A DNA stretch of 64,000 bases from Tenacibaculum sp. 190524A02b (GTDB lineage Bacteria; Bacteroidota; Bacteroidia; Flavobacteriales; Flavobacteriaceae). The stretch is taken from NCBI RefSeq assembly GCF_964036645.1, contig NZ_OZ038525.1, positions 1,944,501-2,008,500 on the forward strand, given 5' to 3'. This document shows, piece by piece, positions 1-8,878 of this stretch (positions within the stretch are counted from its first letter, which is position 1; each line of letters starts with the position of its first letter). A program made the translations under genes and the position numbers. The notes below the pieces were generated by a model that did not search any database, was not told where the DNA came from, and saw only the letters and a program-made list of their open reading frames with translations.

Positions 1-1
1 G

Positions 2-652
2 GATTATTTTCATTGTACTAGTAATAATACCATTTACGGTACACAAATGAAAAGTTTTCCAGAAATTTCTGTTCCTTTAATTTGTGATATGAGTTCAGAT
101 ATATTTTCTCGTCAACTAGATTTTTCTAAGTTCGATTTGATTTATGCTGGAGCTCAAAAAAATATGGGGCCAGCAGGAACTACACTGATTGTTGTTAAAG
201 AAGCTATTTTAGGTAATGTAGAACGTGCCATTCCATCTATGTTAAACTATCAGGTACATATTGATAAAGATAGTATGTTTAATACGCCTTCTGTTTTTGC
301 TGTGTATGTATCTATGCTTACATTAGATTGGTTAAAAAACTTAGGCGGAATTTCTTTTATTGAAAAAGTAAATGAGCAAAAGGCCAGTTTATTATACAAG
401 GAAATAGATCGAAACCCTCTTTTTCAAGGAAATGTGGCTACAGAAGATAGAAGCTTTATGAATGCTACTTTTAAGTTAACCAACCCAGATTTAACCAATA
501 AATTTGATTCGTTATGGAAAGAAGCTAACATTAACGGATTAAACGGTCATAGAAGTGTTGGGGGCTATAGAGCAAGTATGTATAATGCATTACCTTTGTA
601 CAGTGTACAAGCATTAGTAGATGTAATGCAAGAATTGGAAAGAAAGGCTTAA
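2..652 (+). CDS. serC: Phosphoserine aminotransferase, C-terminal part (5' end outside window)
   Basis: The gene transfers an amino group from glutamate to 3-phosphohydroxypyruvate in serine synthesis, and in many bacteria also serves pyridoxal phosphate synthesis. The reading frame is open from base 2, so the start lies upstream; the ATG at 47 is internal, since in-frame residues before it (ending NNTIYGTQ) look like family sequence. The segment YAGAQKNMGPAG carries the Schiff-base lysine, and the C-terminal HRSVGGYRASMYNAL is the usual SerC small-domain ending. It is followed 69 bases later by a serA-like gene, which fits a serine operon. Identification is firm; only about the last 217 residues are visible. 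Confidence 0.95.
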   Translation, partial: DYFHCTSNNTIYGTQMKSFPEISVPLICDMSSDIFSRQLDFSKFDLIYAGAQKNMGPAGTTLIVVKEAILGNVERAIPSMLNYQVHIDKDSMFNTPSVFAVYVSMLTLDWLKNLGGISFIEKVNEQKASLLYKEIDRNPLFQGNVATEDRSFMNATFKLTNPDLTNKFDSLWKEANINGLNGHRSVGGYRASMYNALPLYSVQALVDVMQELERKA

Positions 653-721
653 AACAAAAAATATTTATAAAAGAGAACTAATTAATTCTCAACAACATAT
701 AGAAAAGTAATTAACTAGAAG

Positions 722-1675
722 ATGAAGATATTAGCGAACGATGGAATTTCTAACAATGCCAAAGAAACTCTTGAAAAAAATGGTTTTGAAGTAGTAACTA
801 CTAAAGTTGCTCAGGAACAATTAGAAAACTTCATTAATGAAGAGCATATAGACGCTATACTTGTGAAAAACAACACACAAGTTCGTCAAGAACTTATTGA
901 AGTTTGTCCTAGTATTAAATTAATAGGATGTGGTAATCCTGACATGGATAACATTGATGCAGATTTTGCTAAAGAAAACGGTGTACATGTTATCAATACT
1001 ACTGATGCAACTGCCAATGCTATTGCTGAGCTAGTATTTGCCCACCTTTTTGGTATGGTTCGTTATTTACACCAAGCAAACAGAGATATGCCTTTAGAAG
1101 GAGATATTCGTTTTAACAGCATGCAAAAACAATTTTCTCAAGGTATAGAACTGCGTGGAAAAACGTTAGGAATTATTGGTAATGAACCTTCTGCTAATGA
1201 AGTAGCTAGAATTGCATTAGGTATTGGAATGAAAGTTGTTTTTTCTGGTGATTACACAGAAGAAAGAAATATTTCCGTAGCTTTCCACAACGATCAATTT
1301 ATAGACATTCAGGTAGAAACAGAACCTTTTAAAGAAGTGTTATCTAGTGCTGATTTTGTTAGTTTGCATTTACCTCAACAAGAAGGATATGTAATAGGAA
1401 ATGAACAATTAAAAGTAATGAAAGACGGTGTTGGAATTGTAAATACTTGTTATGGTGGTGCTATAGACGAAGTAGCTATTGTAAAAGCTATTGAAACAGG
1501 TAAGGTTAAATATGTTGGTTTAGATGTATTTGAAAATGAACCAACTCCAGAAATTCAATTATTAATGAATCCTGAGTTATCTTTTACTCCACGTATTGCT
1601 CCTTCTACTATTGAAGCTAAACAAAAGATAGACGTAGACTTAGCTAAACAAATTATAGAATTACTTTCTGAATAA
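722..1675 (+). CDS. serA: D-3-phosphoglycerate dehydrogenase-like 2-hydroxyacid dehydrogenase
   Basis: This is a 317-residue NAD-dependent D-isomer 2-hydroxyacid dehydrogenase, expected to oxidise 3-phosphoglycerate as the first step of serine synthesis. An N-terminal substrate-binding half is followed by a Rossmann region around LGIIGNEPSANEVARIA. The usual GxGxxG is altered here: GNEPSA stands where GxGxIG is typical. VGLDVFENEPTPE near the C-terminus is the classic family signature. It is a short type without an ACT domain, so feedback control by serine is not evident. It sits between serC and a DUF1015 gene, a common order in Bacteroidota. The substrate is inferred from that context. Confidence 0.85.
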   Translation: MKILANDGISNNAKETLEKNGFEVVTTKVAQEQLENFINEEHIDAILVKNNTQVRQELIEVCPSIKLIGCGNPDMDNIDADFAKENGVHVINTTDATANAIAELVFAHLFGMVRYLHQANRDMPLEGDIRFNSMQKQFSQGIELRGKTLGIIGNEPSANEVARIALGIGMKVVFSGDYTEERNISVAFHNDQFIDIQVETEPFKEVLSSADFVSLHLPQQEGYVIGNEQLKVMKDGVGIVNTCYGGAIDEVAIVKAIETGKVKYVGLDVFENEPTPEIQLLMNPELSFTPRIAPSTIEAKQKIDVDLAKQIIELLSE

Positions 1676-1678
1676 CAT

Positions 1679-2917
1679 ATGGCAATAGTAAAACCATTTA
1701 AAGCTGTTAGAGCTACAAGAGATAAAGTAGCATTAGTATCTTCTAAGTCTTATGAAATATATTCTACAGAAAACTTAAATGCTAAATTAGACTTTAATCC
1801 TTTTACCTTTTTGCACGTTATTAATCCCGGGTACAAATATCATAAAAATGATATTTCTGGGGCACAACGCTTTAAATTGGTTCACAATCGCTATTTAGAG
1901 TTTAAAGAAGATGGATATTTTACTCAGGACAATCTACCTGGGTTTTATATTTATAAAAAGATAACTCCCAATGAAACTTTTTGTGGTATTATAGCCGCTG
2001 CTTCTGTTAAAGATTACCATAACAATGTGATTAAAAAACATGAGGGTACTTTACGAGAACGTGAATTATTATTTGAGGAATATTTAAAAAACACAGGATT
2101 TAACGCAGAACCTGTGCTTCTTACCTATCCAGATAATGATATTATTGAAACAGTAATTATAAAATACCAACAGCAAAGAGCTGAATATGAATTTACAACT
2201 ACCGATAAAGACTTACACTTCTTATGGGTTGTAGATGATATAAATGATATCAATACCATTACAAACGCTTTTCAAAAGGTAAAAACGCTTTATATAGCGG
2301 ATGGACACCACCGCTCTACTTCCTCTTGCATGCTTGCTGAGAATTTAGCTGAGCAAAATAATAAGCATACTGGAAATGAACCGTATAATTTCTTTATGAG
2401 TTATTTATTACCTGAAAGCCAACTTTGCATTTATGAATTTAATCGATTTATAAAAGATTTAAATGGGCTTTCTGTTGATGAGTTTTTGATTGAATTAGAT
2501 ACTATTTTTAAAATAGAGAATAAAGGTCTAGAACTATATAAACCTAAAGAAAAACATCATTTCTCCATGTACTTAGATGGTAACTTTTATTCCTTAGCTC
2601 TAAGAAAATCAGTATATGAATTTACCGACTCTTTAAGTAAATTAGACGCACAGATTTTATACCAAACTGTACTAAAACCTATTTTAGGTATACATAACAT
2701 TAGAAATAGTAAAAAAATTATTTATTCTCAAGATAAATCAGGTGGTTTAGAACTAAAAACAAAAGTTGATGAAGGTACTTTTAAAGTTTCGTTTGGGATG
2801 CTTCCTACGAATATAAAAGAATTAAAAGAAATTGTAGATGCAGGACTTTTAATGCCTCCAAAAACTACTTATATTGAACCCAAATTAAGAAGTGCCATAA
2901 CTATATATGAACTTTAA
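1679..2917 (+). CDS. DUF1015 family protein
   Basis: This 412-residue protein belongs to the DUF1015 family, recognised by its start (PFKAVRATRDKVALVSSKSY) and by the strongly conserved LYIADGHHRS motif near the middle. The biochemical function of the family is not established to my knowledge. The ATG lies three bases after the serA stop, so the two are almost certainly co-transcribed and perhaps translationally coupled. The serC-serA-DUF1015 order recurs in Bacteroidota, which suggests a role linked to serine or PLP metabolism; that is inference. No signal peptide or membrane segment is visible, so it should be cytoplasmic. Confidence 0.88.
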   Translation: MAIVKPFKAVRATRDKVALVSSKSYEIYSTENLNAKLDFNPFTFLHVINPGYKYHKNDISGAQRFKLVHNRYLEFKEDGYFTQDNLPGFYIYKKITPNETFCGIIAAASVKDYHNNVIKKHEGTLRERELLFEEYLKNTGFNAEPVLLTYPDNDIIETVIIKYQQQRAEYEFTTTDKDLHFLWVVDDINDINTITNAFQKVKTLYIADGHHRSTSSCMLAENLAEQNNKHTGNEPYNFFMSYLLPESQLCIYEFNRFIKDLNGLSVDEFLIELDTIFKIENKGLELYKPKEKHHFSMYLDGNFYSLALRKSVYEFTDSLSKLDAQILYQTVLKPILGIHNIRNSKKIIYSQDKSGGLELKTKVDEGTFKVSFGMLPTNIKELKEIVDAGLLMPPKTTYIEPKLRSAITIYEL

Positions 2918-2936
2918 TTTAAGGTAATAGCTAAAC

Positions 2937-3596
2937 ATGATAAAAAACAACTTACATACTATAAAGAGCCAATTATCTACTGATGTTACGTTAGTAGCTG
3001 TATCAAAGACAAAACCAGTTAGTGATATTCAAGAAGCTTATGATGCTGGTCAGCGAGTTTTTGGTGAAAATAAAATTCAAGAAATGGCCAGTAAATATGA
3101 TGTTTTACCTAAAGATATTGAATGGCATATGATTGGTCATTTACAAAGAAATAAAGTAAAATATATGGCACACTTTGTAAGTTTAATTCATGGTGTTGAC
3201 AGCTTAAAAACATTAGTAGAAATAAATAAACAAGCCAAAAAGCATAATAGAGTTATTAAATGCTTACTGCAAGCTAAAATTGCAAAGGAAGACACTAAAT
3301 TTGGTTTATCTTTTGGTGAGATTACTGAAATTTTAAATTCTGATATTTTAAAAGAATTAGAGAACATTACTATTGTTGGTTTTATGGGAATGGCTACATT
3401 TACTGACAACCAAGAGCAACTTTCTGAAGAATTTTCTTCACTTAATAAATTTTATCAACAACAAAAAAAAGTATTTCCAAACTTAACCACACTTTCCATG
3501 GGAATGAGTGGTGATTACCAATTAGCCATTGAAAAAGGAAGTAATATGGTTAGAATAGGTAGTTCAATATTTGGTGTTAGGAATTATATTGCTTAG
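2937..3596 (+). CDS. yggS: YggS/PLPBP family pyridoxal-phosphate homeostasis protein
   Basis: This 219-residue protein has the alanine-racemase-like barrel of the YggS/PROSC family, which binds PLP without a known catalytic reaction and buffers free PLP. The N-terminal LVAVSKTKP carries the PLP-binding lysine (Lys24), and FGENKIQEM, EWHMIGHLQRNK and the C-terminal RIGSSIFGVRNY are family signatures. Length is normal for the family. It follows the DUF1015 gene by 19 bases and probably belongs to the same transcript, putting a PLP-handling protein beside the PLP-dependent serC. Confidence 0.93.
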   Translation: MIKNNLHTIKSQLSTDVTLVAVSKTKPVSDIQEAYDAGQRVFGENKIQEMASKYDVLPKDIEWHMIGHLQRNKVKYMAHFVSLIHGVDSLKTLVEINKQAKKHNRVIKCLLQAKIAKEDTKFGLSFGEITEILNSDILKELENITIVGFMGMATFTDNQEQLSEEFSSLNKFYQQQKKVFPNLTTLSMGMSGDYQLAIEKGSNMVRIGSSIFGVRNYIA

Positions 3597-3628
3597 ATTT
3601 ACATTAACTAGCTTTAAAAAAGGAAAAA

Positions 3629-4726
3629 TTGTACGCAATTTTAGACATTGAAACCACAGGTGGTAAATATAACGAAGAAGGCATTACTGAAATAGCCATC
3701 TATAAATATGATGGTCATCAAATAGTTGACCAATTTATCAGTTTAATTAATCCAGAAAGAGATATTCAAGACTTTGTGGTAAAATTAACTGGTATAAATA
3801 ATAAAATGTTAAGAAATGCACCTAAGTTTTTTGAAATAGCCAAACGTATTATTGAAATTACTCAGGACTGTATTTTAATAGCACACAATGCTAGTTTTGA
3901 TTATCGAATTTTACGTACTGAATTTGATAGACTAGGTTATGATTATAAAAAAAACACCATTTGCACAGTTACTTTAAGTAAAAAATTAATAGACAATGCT
4001 CCTTCATACAGTTTAGGCAAACTTTGTCGATTTTTAGGAATTCCTGTTACTGACAGACATAGAGCTAATGGAGATGCTTTGGCTACTGTGAAGCTTTTTA
4101 AATTATTATTAGATAAGGATACTGATAAACAAATTATTTCTGACTCTGTTAAATACTTCGACAATCGTCATGAGAAACAACGTATTATCAAAATACTAGA
4201 TAAGTTACCTGAATCTCAAGGTGTGTTCTATATTCATAACGAAGAAGGTAATATTATATTTATAGGCAGAGGAAACAATATTAAACTTGAAGTAAATAAA
4301 CAGTTTTTAAAGAAAACTACCAAAGCTCAGAAAATATTAAAACGTGTTTCTGACGTTACCTATGAAGAAACAGGAAATACACTCTTAACAAGGCTAAAGT
4401 ACCATTTAGATCTGGATAGTATTAAACCTAAATACAACATCATTAGAAAGCGTAAAAATAATAATAAGACATTTAATAGTGATCATTTTATAATTAACGA
4501 CAAAGGAAGAGTTCCTGAAGAAAATAGCGTTATTTTGATTGAAAATAATGAAGTACTTGGTTATACATTTACCAATTTGGCTTTTCAACAAAATCAACTA
4601 CCTATTTTAAAATCTATGTTAACTAAAATAGAGAACAAACAGTTAGCCAAAACCATTATTAAAAACTATTTGTTGCGTAACAGCGTTCAAAAAATCATCC
4701 GTTTAGAAGCAGAAGGGGATATTTAA
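3629..4726 (+). CDS. DnaQ-like exonuclease fused to a UvrC-type GIY-YIG domain
   Basis: The first ~165 residues are a DEDDh 3'-5' exonuclease: ILDIETTGG gives the first Asp/Glu pair, HNASFDYRIL the second Asp, and HRANGDALATVKL the His/Asp pair. From about residue 190 a GIY-YIG-like segment begins (LPESQGVFYIHNEEGNIIFI, then GRGNN), in which the canonical tyrosines are partly replaced. The start is TTG at 3629, preceded by AAAAAAGGA, one of the few Shine-Dalgarno-like sequences in the window. This architecture suggests DNA repair or proofreading outside the main replicase. It lies 32 bases after yggS. An A-rich hairpin terminator follows at 4801. Confidence 0.85.
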   Translation: MYAILDIETTGGKYNEEGITEIAIYKYDGHQIVDQFISLINPERDIQDFVVKLTGINNKMLRNAPKFFEIAKRIIEITQDCILIAHNASFDYRILRTEFDRLGYDYKKNTICTVTLSKKLIDNAPSYSLGKLCRFLGIPVTDRHRANGDALATVKLFKLLLDKDTDKQIISDSVKYFDNRHEKQRIIKILDKLPESQGVFYIHNEEGNIIFIGRGNNIKLEVNKQFLKKTTKAQKILKRVSDVTYEETGNTLLTRLKYHLDLDSIKPKYNIIRKRKNNNKTFNSDHFIINDKGRVPEENSVILIENNEVLGYTFTNLAFQQNQLPILKSMLTKIENKQLAKTIIKNYLLRNSVQKIIRLEAEGDI

Positions 4727-4800
4727 TCGTAGTAAGACAGACGAAGAAGTATTTAAATAGTTTTTTACGCGTTTCTTGAGACTCAATTAGATATAAAACA

Positions 4801-4826
4801 AAAAAACCGCAAAATTGCGGTTTTTT
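4801..4826. terminator. Bidirectional intrinsic terminator
   Basis: AAAAAACCGCAA and TTGCGGTTTTTT form a 12-bp inverted repeat with a two-base centre. It lies between the convergent exonuclease gene and rplI and has a T-run on either strand. Confidence 0.85.
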
Positions 4827-4849
4827 ATTTTATAGGATTTGAAACTTGA

Positions 4850-5299
4850 TTACTTTTCAGCAACAACTTCAAATACGATATCTGCTACTACAGTTCTGTG
4901 TAAACGAACAGCAGCATTGTATTTTCCTAATCTCTTTACGTTACCTCCAGTAACTTTGATAAACTTCTTCTCTACTTCAGTTCCTGCTTTAGCTAAAGCT
5001 TCTGCAACATCTGCATTGTTTACTGATCCGAATAATTTATCTCCTGAACCTACTTTAGAAGCAATCTTGATTTCGTAACCCTTAATAGCTTCAGCTAACT
5101 TGTTAGCATCTTCTACTAATTTAGCTTCTTTAAAAGCACGTTGCTTTAAGTTTTCTGCTAATACTTTTTTAGCTGAAGAAGTAGCTAAAACTGCATATCC
5201 TTGAGGTATTAGGTAGTTACGTCCATAACCATTCTTAACAGTTACGATATCGTCTTTAAAACCTAAGTTTTCTACGTCTTGTTTTAATATCAATTCCAT
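4850..5299 (-). CDS. rplI: 50S ribosomal protein L9
   Basis: This 149-residue protein has the L9 N-terminal signature (MELILKQDVENLGFKDDIVTV, then KNGYGRNYLIPQGYA) and the C-terminal rRNA-binding domain ending in a short AEK tail. L9 binds domain V of 23S rRNA near the L1 stalk and influences reading-frame maintenance. It is the last gene of rpsF-rpsR-rplI, starting 15 bases after the rpsR stop, and the shared terminator at 4801 ends the operon. Confidence 0.98.
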   Translation of the reverse strand: MELILKQDVENLGFKDDIVTVKNGYGRNYLIPQGYAVLATSSAKKVLAENLKQRAFKEAKLVEDANKLAEAIKGYEIKIASKVGSGDKLFGSVNNADVAEALAKAGTEVEKKFIKVTGGNVKRLGKYNAAVRLHRTVVADIVFEVVAEK

Positions 5300-5314
5300 G
5301 TTTCTACTTCTTTA

Positions 5315-5611
5315 TTATTTTAACATATCTCCAACGTATGGCATTAAAGCTAAATGACGAGCTCTTTTAATAGCTTGTGCAACTTTACGTTGATATTTTA
5401 ATGATGTTCCTGTTAAACGTCTTGGTAAAATTTTACCTTGTTCGTTTACTAAATACATTAAGAAGTCTGGATCTTTATAATCGATGTACTTGATTCCGCT
5501 TTTCTTAAAACGACAGTACTTAGCTTCTTTTTTAGTTTCAATATCAAGCGGAGTTAAGTAACGTACTTCTCCTTGCTTATTTCCTTTTGCTTGTTGATCT
5601 ATTGACGCCAT
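5315..5611 (-). CDS. rpsR: 30S ribosomal protein S18
   Basis: This 98-residue S18 carries the conserved core [20 protein letters not shown] and the [20 protein letters not shown] stretch, then [10 protein letters not shown]18 pairs with S6 on the 16S rRNA platform. A lysine/glutamine-rich N-terminal extension of about 20 residues is typical of Bacteroidota versions. It lies three bases after rpsF and 15 before rplI on the minus strand. Confidence 0.98.
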   Translation of the reverse strand: MASIDQQAKGNKQGEVRYLTPLDIETKKEAKYCRFKKSGIKYIDYKDPDFLMYLVNEQGKILPRRLTGTSLKYQRKVAQAIKRARHLALMPYVGDMLK

Positions 5612-5614
5612 AGA

Positions 5615-5962
5615 TTATTTTTTTGCAGATTTAGATTTAACACGATCTTTTCTCTTGTCAGCCCAAGCTGCGGCATGCTTATCTAACTTTACAGTTAAAT
5701 AACGCATAATGCTATCATCACGTCTGAACTCTAATTCAAACGGAGCAATAACATCTCCTGAAGCTTTAAATTCTAACAAGTGGTAAAATCCACTTTTTTT
5801 CTTTTCAATTGGGTAAGCTAATTTCTTTAAGCCCCAATTTTCTTTGTGAGTCATTTCTGCACCCTTTGAAGTCAAATAGTCTTCAAACTTTTGCACTGTT
5901 TCCTTTATCTGACCTTCAGATAAAACGGGATTCAAAATGAAAACAGTCTCGTAACGGTTCAT
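5615..5962 (-). CDS. rpsF: 30S ribosomal protein S6
   Basis: This 115-residue S6 starts MNRYETVFILNPVLSE and contains the KLAYPIEKKKSGFYHLLEF core strand pair and FRRDDSIMRYLTVKLDKHA. The basic tail (RKDRVKSKSAKK) is normal for the phylum. It is the first gene of the operon. A candidate -7 box lies about 27 bases upstream, leaving little room for a structured S6:S18-binding leader; none was seen. Confidence 0.98.
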   Translation of the reverse strand: MNRYETVFILNPVLSEGQIKETVQKFEDYLTSKGAEMTHKENWGLKKLAYPIEKKKSGFYHLLEFKASGDVIAPFELEFRRDDSIMRYLTVKLDKHAAAWADKRKDRVKSKSAKK

Positions 5963-5988
5963 AATTAATAAATTTATTTTTAAGCCTG

Positions 5989-6022
5989 CAAATATACAAA
6001 ATTTAGCTAGTTATTCTAACTA
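5989..6022 (-). promoter_or_regulatory. Candidate promoter of rpsF-rpsR-rplI with overlapping inverted repeat
   Basis: On the minus strand TATATTTG (5989-5996) matches the Bacteroidota -7 consensus TAnnTTTG. A -33 TTG is not exact at the N19 position. Just upstream, TAGTTA-TTC-TAACTA (6008-6022) is a perfect inverted repeat overlapping the -33 zone and could be an operator; that role is inference. Confidence 0.55.
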
Positions 6023-6086
6023 TTCTCTATTTTATTTTACTGTTTATTTTCGGTAAGTTTGTTTACCTTCTAAAATTATAACTTCT

Positions 6087-6983
6087 ATGCAAGTACCTGA
6101 CTTACCTAACCTTATACATTATGCAATTCCTTTTTTTATAATTACTGTTATTATTGAAGTAATTTTAACTGTAAAGGTTAAAATGGATGATTATGAATAT
6201 AAAGATGCTATAACCTCTATTAGCATGGGCTTAGGGAATGTTTTTATAGGGCTTTTTACTAAGGGAATTACTTTTACTTTCTTTTTGTTTTTATATCAAT
6301 TTAAACTTTTTACCATTCCTTTTGAATGGTGGGCTTGGTTGATTTTAGTATTTGCGGAAGATTTTATTTATTATTGGAATCACAGAATTGCACATGAAAG
6401 TAGGTTGTTTTGGGCTAGCCATGTGGTACACCACTCTTCTAAAAAATATAATTTAGCAACTGCCCTACGTCAAACTTGGTCTGGTAGTTTTTATACTTTT
6501 ATTTTTTGGGCTCCTCTAGCTTTTTTAGGCTTCCATCCTATTATGATTTTAATGCAAATGAGTATTAGTTTATTATATCAGTACTGGATTCATACTGAAT
6601 TAATTGATAAATTGCCTAAATGGTTTGAGGCTATTTTTAATACGCCTAGTCATCATAGAGTACATCATGCTACTAATCCACAATACTTAGATAGGAATCA
6701 TGCGGGTATTTTTATTATTTGGGACAAACTATTTGGTACCTTTGAACCAGAAAAAGAAAAACCTATTTATGGTCTCGTTAAAAATATAGATACTTACAAC
6801 CCAATTAAAGTAGCTTTTCATGAATGGATAGCGATGTTTTCTGATTTCTTCTCCACAAAAACAAACCTCTTTAATCGCTTTAAATATTTGATAAAACCTC
6901 CAGGATGGAAACATGATGGTTCTGGAAAATTATCATCTGACTTACGAAAAGAATGGATACAAACTAAAAAAGAGAGTCTGTAA
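6087..6983 (+). CDS. Sterol desaturase / fatty acid hydroxylase family membrane protein
   Basis: This 298-residue integral membrane di-iron protein belongs to the ERG3/fatty acid hydroxylase superfamily. Its histidine clusters are intact: NHRIAHESRLFWASHVVHHSS gives HxxxH and HxxHH, and a second HHRVHHA follows near residue 192. Several hydrophobic helices occupy the first half (around residues 10-28, 45-70 and 80-98). Such enzymes hydroxylate or desaturate lipids with O2; the lipid acted on here cannot be read from the sequence. It is a single gene facing away from the ribosomal operon. Its stop codon lies inside a terminator hairpin. Confidence 0.9.
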   Translation: MQVPDLPNLIHYAIPFFIITVIIEVILTVKVKMDDYEYKDAITSISMGLGNVFIGLFTKGITFTFFLFLYQFKLFTIPFEWWAWLILVFAEDFIYYWNHRIAHESRLFWASHVVHHSSKKYNLATALRQTWSGSFYTFIFWAPLAFLGFHPIMILMQMSISLLYQYWIHTELIDKLPKWFEAIFNTPSHHRVHHATNPQYLDRNHAGIFIIWDKLFGTFEPEKEKPIYGLVKNIDTYNPIKVAFHEWIAMFSDFFSTKTNLFNRFKYLIKPPGWKHDGSGKLSSDLRKEWIQTKKESL

Positions 6984-6998
6984 AAACTCTCTTTCTAT
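6969..6998. terminator. Intrinsic terminator overlapping the hydroxylase stop codon
   Basis: AAAGAGAGT (6969-6977) pairs with ACTCTCTTT (6986-6994), loop of eight bases, with short A- and T-rich flanks. It lies between convergent genes and may serve both. The upstream arm forms the last codons of the hydroxylase-like gene. Confidence 0.65.
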
Positions 6999-7017
6999 AT
7001 TCTATTAGTTTATTCAA

Positions 7018-7848
7018 TTATTGATTTCCTAAAATAATTGGCATTCCACTTTTACCTGATCCAATAATAACTACTTTGCTATTGCTAGATTCTGCTAATT
7101 TATTGGTAGCTTCAATACCTTTATCTTGTAATATTTTATCAGTTAATGACGCACTTAAAATCTTATTCGCATCTGCCTTACCTTTCGCTTCTATTCTTTG
7201 ACGTTCTGCTTCTTTTTGGGCTTTTTCTATTCTAAACTGATATTCTAAAGACTCTTGTTCTTGTTTTAGTTTTCTCTCAATGGCATCTCTAATTGTATTT
7301 GGTAATTGCACATCTTCAACTAACACTCTTTCCACTACAATATATTGATTCTTTAATTCTTCTTGAGCTTCTTCTAAAATTTCTTGTTCAATTACATCTC
7401 TTTTACTTGAATATAGTTGTTCTGGTGTGTAACGACCAACTACACTTCTTGCTGCTGCATTAATGGCTGGATCTAAAATATCTGAAATATAATTAGTCCC
7501 TTTAGTTTTAATTAAGTTTCCTAAATTTTTATATTCAGGTTTAAACCATACTGTTCCATCAACTCTGACTTCAAGTCCATTAACGGAAAGTACATTCATT
7601 TGATCTGAAATAGATTGTTGACGTACTTTTTGTACAATCATTTCATTCCATGGTGCCACCACATGAAACCCTTCTCCGTATGTTTTTTCTGTATTAATCC
7701 CATCGCCAAAACGCTCAAACAATACTCCAGCCTCACCTGGCCCAATGGTTTCTGTTGATTTAGCTATGAATATTAATAACACCACCACTACTGGTATTAA
7801 TAATGCTCCTCCTTTTGGGAAGTTTATCCCTATTTGATTTCTTGACAT
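7018..7848 (-). CDS. SPFH/Band 7 (prohibitin-like) membrane protein
   Basis: This 276-residue protein has one N-terminal transmembrane helix (about residues 15-30), then a prohibitin-type SPFH domain starting GPGEAGVLFERFGDG, and a charged coiled coil from about 185 to 235 (QEQESLEYQFRIEKAQKEAE). Prohibitin-like proteins form large membrane rings that organise proteases or lipid domains; here it should be anchored with the bulk facing the periplasm or forming a microdomain scaffold. It follows the CDF transporter by 39 bases on the same strand and may be read from the efflux operon, though a functional link is not shown. Confidence 0.88.
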   Translation of the reverse strand: MSRNQIGINFPKGGALLIPVVVVLLIFIAKSTETIGPGEAGVLFERFGDGINTEKTYGEGFHVVAPWNEMIVQKVRQQSISDQMNVLSVNGLEVRVDGTVWFKPEYKNLGNLIKTKGTNYISDILDPAINAAARSVVGRYTPEQLYSSKRDVIEQEILEEAQEELKNQYIVVERVLVEDVQLPNTIRDAIERKLKQEQESLEYQFRIEKAQKEAERQRIEAKGKADANKILSASLTDKILQDKGIEATNKLAESSNSKVVIIGSGKSGMPIILGNQ

Positions 7849-7887
7849 TTTTATGTTTTTTATTACTCAAATGTACAACTAAATTCA

Positions 7888-8784
7888 CTAATTATTGTTC
7901 TTATAAGGACACTCTTCATCTAAATACTCAAACTCTAAAGTTATATGCTCCAACTGAAACAATGTGTTCAATTTGTTCTTTAATTGTTTTTTAAGGGGGT
8001 GAAGCTCTTCTATATTTTTGTTATCCTCTAAAACTAAGTGTATCGTAAAAACATGATATTCTCCATCCATAGTCCATATTCTAGTATCATGTACGCTATT
8101 AATTCCCTCAGTTTTTATTAATTCTTCCTCGATTTCTTTTATTGATATTCCCTCTGGAGCTCCTTGCAGTATAATTTGGATGCTCTCTTTTATATTTCTA
8201 TATACATTAACCAATATAAATACTGCAATAAGCACTGATAAAATTGGGTCTAAAATTGGTATTTCCCAGAATTGCATAATAATACTAGCGATTAAAACCG
8301 CAGCCCAACCTAAAACATCTTCTAATAAATGTAGAGAAACAACTTTTTCATTAATACTAGATCCTCCTTTTAATTTTAAAACAGCTACTCCGTTAACTAC
8401 TATTCCTAAAATTGCCAACCACATCATTCCTTTAGCATTTGTCAATTGGGGATTTGTAAGTCTAGGCATTGCTTCTGTAATAATAAAGACTGATCCTATA
8501 ATAAGCACAACCGAGTTAATTAGAGCTCCTAATATGGATAACCTTTTAAATCCAAACGAATATTTTTTAGTTGGATTTTTAGATGATTTTTTTTCAAAAT
8601 ACCAAGCCAAACCTAAGCTTAAACTATCACCTAGATCATGCAAAGCATCTGACATGATAGCCAAGCTGTTAGTAAAAAAACCACCAATAAATTCGATGAT
8701 TGTGAAACCTAAATTTAGAAAAAATGCAGTTGCTAAATTTTTTGTAGTATTGTGATGCTGACAATGTTTGTGATGATGCCCCAT
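7888..8784 (-). CDS. CDF-family divalent cation (Zn2+/Co2+/Cd2+) efflux transporter
   Basis: This 298-residue cation diffusion facilitator has a His-rich N-terminus (MGHHHKHCQHH), six predicted membrane helices and a cytoplasmic C-terminal metal-binding domain. Site A is visible: SDALHDLGDS in helix 2 and HLLEDVLGW in helix 5, both HxxxD, the pattern of Zn-type CDFs of the CzcD/ZitB group. It exchanges cytoplasmic metal for protons at the inner membrane. It lies 94 bases downstream of the RND adaptor, so the locus has both cytoplasm-to-periplasm and periplasm-to-outside steps. A 14-bp palindrome in the gap (8839-8852) could give it separate control. Confidence 0.94.
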   Translation of the reverse strand: MGHHHKHCQHHNTTKNLATAFFLNLGFTIIEFIGGFFTNSLAIMSDALHDLGDSLSLGLAWYFEKKSSKNPTKKYSFGFKRLSILGALINSVVLIIGSVFIITEAMPRLTNPQLTNAKGMMWLAILGIVVNGVAVLKLKGGSSINEKVVSLHLLEDVLGWAAVLIASIIMQFWEIPILDPILSVLIAVFILVNVYRNIKESIQIILQGAPEGISIKEIEEELIKTEGINSVHDTRIWTMDGEYHVFTIHLVLEDNKNIEELHPLKKQLKNKLNTLFQLEHITLEFEYLDEECPYKNNN

Positions 8785-8838
8785 TTTTAGTTTTGATTAA
8801 TTGACTTTTAAATTATAAAAAAGATGCATCAATTTCCC

Positions 8839-8852
8839 CTTATCATGATAAG
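8839..8852. promoter_or_regulatory. Perfect 14-bp palindrome in adaptor-CDF gap
   Basis: CTTATCATGATAAG reads the same on both strands and sits 55 bases upstream of the CDF start. It could be an operator for a metal sensor or a small attenuator hairpin. No regulator gene is nearby, so the role is a guess. Confidence 0.35.
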
Positions 8853-8878
8853 TATTCATAATAAGAGGATAATTATTT

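Noticed and set aside
5963..6086. Structured S6:S18 autoregulatory leader before rpsF
   Set aside because: The candidate -7 box leaves only about 20 transcribed bases before the ATG, and no CCG-bulge hairpin was seen.
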